The position numbers and the translations under genes are program-made. DNA of 7,075 nt from Nitrospinota bacterium (GTDB lineage Bacteria > Nitrospinota > Nitrospinia > UBA9942), in contig DNJG01000123.1 of assembly GCA_003489165.1 (NCBI GenBank), positions 1 to 7,075 of the forward strand, given 5' to 3'. This document shows, one piece after another, positions 6,567 through 7,075 of this stretch (position 1 is the first letter of the stretch; the number at the start of each line of letters is the position of its first letter). Below the pieces are notes generated by a model. That model was not told the origin of the DNA. It searched no databases and saw only the letters and a list, made by a program, of their open reading frames with translations.

Positions 6567-6701
6567 TCACCTCACCACTGCCCGTAAAAGCTTTACAGCC
6601 ATACGCAGTTTATCCTCGTCTAACTCCTTCAAAAACCTGCCCATAGTTTCCCTTAATTCCTTCAGACTGACCTCATGCCCAAAATCAAAAATCTCTCACA
6701 T
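6567..6701 (-). pseudogene. Broken small gene (about 44 codons) of unknown function
   Basis: A minus-strand frame reads ATG (6701-6699), then TGA (6698-6696), then a coherent stretch EIFDFGHEVSLKELRETMG, continuing with RFLKELDEDKLRMAVKLL and ending at a TGA at 6567-6569. A single C-to-T change from CGA would explain the TGA, giving MREIFDFGHE at the start. The sequence is charged and helix-rich, unlike a random frame. It could be a decayed antitoxin or other small protein, the tail of a gene whose front was lost, or a frame started at an internal ATG (6645-6643). TGA is an ordinary stop elsewhere in the window, so reassignment is unlikely. I do not recognise the family. It lies upstream of vapB on the same strand and divergently from the BrnT-like gene, whose promoter begins at its 5' end. 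Confidence 0.45.
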
Positions 6702-6702
6702 C

Positions 6703-6731
6703 TTGACAGAAACAAGAATCAGCGTTATTAT
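6703..6731 (+). promoter_or_regulatory. Strong predicted sigma70 promoter of the BrnT-like toxin-antitoxin operon
   Basis: TTGACA (6703-6708, 6/6) and TATTAT (6726-6731, 5/6) are 17 bases apart, almost the consensus. Transcription would start near 6738, giving a leader of about twenty bases before the ATG at 6758. The -10 sits in TATTATATAA, which also reads TATAAT on the other strand, but no good minus-strand -35 is found. The -35 lies two bases from the ATG of the broken minus-strand gene. Confidence 0.65.
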
Positions 6732-6757
6732 ATAAAAAATACAATAGGCACACATTC

Positions 6758-7036
6758 ATGAAGTTTTTTGACTGGAATGATGAAAAGAATAAGATGCTCA
6801 AAAAAGTGCGGGGTGTATCATTTGAACAGGTTGAATTGGCAATTGCATCAGGAGATTTGGTTGACCGAATAAAACATCCAAATCCGTCAAAATATCCAAA
6901 TCAAAAAGTTTTTCTGGTAAAGATTGAAGATTATATCTATTCAGTGCCGTATGTTGAGGATAACGAAAGAATATTTTTAAAAACAATAATACCAAACAGT
7001 AAGGCAACAAAGAAGCATTTAGGAGGTAAAAAATGA
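6758..7036 (+). CDS. BrnT-like toxin of a type II toxin-antitoxin pair
   Basis: The 92-residue product resembles BrnT-family toxins, small RelE-like ribonucleases that block translation. The family pattern is visible as FDWNDEKNKMLKK at 4-16, RGVSFEQVELAI at 18-29, the central HPNPSKYPNQKVFLVKI at 40-56, and the basic C-terminal block IFLKTIIPNSKATKKHL at 72-88. Catalytic residues cannot be assigned with certainty by eye. The start is supported by the typical opening and by the close, near-consensus promoter; the ribosome site is weak (AGG at 6746-6748). The stop overlaps the next gene's ATG as ATGA, so the toxin comes first and the antitoxin second, as in brnTA. This order distinguishes it from the vapBC-type pair next door. 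The gene appears complete. Confidence 0.75.
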   Translation: MKFFDWNDEKNKMLKKVRGVSFEQVELAIASGDLVDRIKHPNPSKYPNQKVFLVKIEDYIYSVPYVEDNERIFLKTIIPNSKATKKHLGGKK

Positions 7037-7075
7037 AAAAGGCAGCATATATGAATAAAGATGAGAGGAAATTGG
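7033..7075 (+). CDS. Presumed antitoxin of the BrnT-like pair, first 14 codons only
   Basis: ATG 7033 overlaps the toxin TGA and is preceded by a perfect AGGAGG (7021-7026) with six bases of spacing. The visible residues are MKKAAYMNKDERKL, after which the window ends. The KDERKL opening resembles the short antitoxins (BrnA or CopG-like) that follow this toxin family, but there is too little to name it. A strong ribosome site here, set against a weak one for the toxin, fits the need to make antitoxin in excess. Confidence 0.6.
   Translation, partial: MKKAAYMNKDERKL

Noticed and set aside
6696..6698. TGA reassigned to an amino acid, as in some candidate phyla
   Set aside because: glnD, phoH and the BrnT-like gene all end at TGA in sensible places, and no core protein here needs TGA read through.
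6727..6755. Divergent minus-strand promoter using TATAAT at 6732-6727
   Set aside because: The -10 is perfect, but no acceptable -35 is found at 16 to 18 bases spacing.

Overview
The window looks like chromosomal DNA from a moderately AT-rich, probably uncultivated Gram-negative-type bacterium. A GlnD uridylyltransferase next to a phoH / 7TM-HD phosphodiesterase / ybeY cluster would fit Nitrospirota or a deltaproteobacterial lineage. That placement is an inference from gene content and composition, not a database match. TGA is used as a normal stop codon, including in ATGA gene overlaps.

Positions 1-5753 hold a compact plus-strand operon of core genes. It contains the 3' part of glnD (PII uridylyltransferase with HD and two ACT domains), phoH (KH plus P-loop ATPase), a pgpH/yqfF-type 7TM receptor with an HD domain (predicted cyclic di-AMP phosphodiesterase), ybeY (RNA maturation metalloprotein) and a HIT-family nucleotide-binding protein. 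The first three genes are joined by two 4-base ATGA overlaps. The ybeY start lies 68 bases inside the 3' end of pgpH. Degenerate AACTCC/GGAGTT repeats occur twice around ybeY: once in frame inside the gene, and once as a large imperfect hairpin that supplies the end of ybeY and fills almost the whole gap to the HIT gene.

Positions 5754-7075 form an accessory segment. A short repeat-rich spacer contains a CACCCTGAA/TTCAGGGTG hairpin resembling a dispersed repeat. Next, on the minus strand, is a vapBC-like toxin-antitoxin pair whose PIN toxin is broken by a one-base frameshift at an A/T homopolymer. A small minus-strand reading frame broken by a TGA at its second codon follows. The window ends with a plus-strand, promoter-proximal BrnT-like toxin gene and the first codons of its presumed antitoxin. 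Good sigma70-type promoters can be read for both toxin-antitoxin loci.

I see no CRISPR array, tRNA, rRNA or transposase. No clearly new multi-gene system stands out. The most unusual features are the in-frame repeat elements in and after ybeY, the frameshifted vapC and the broken small gene between two toxin-antitoxin loci.
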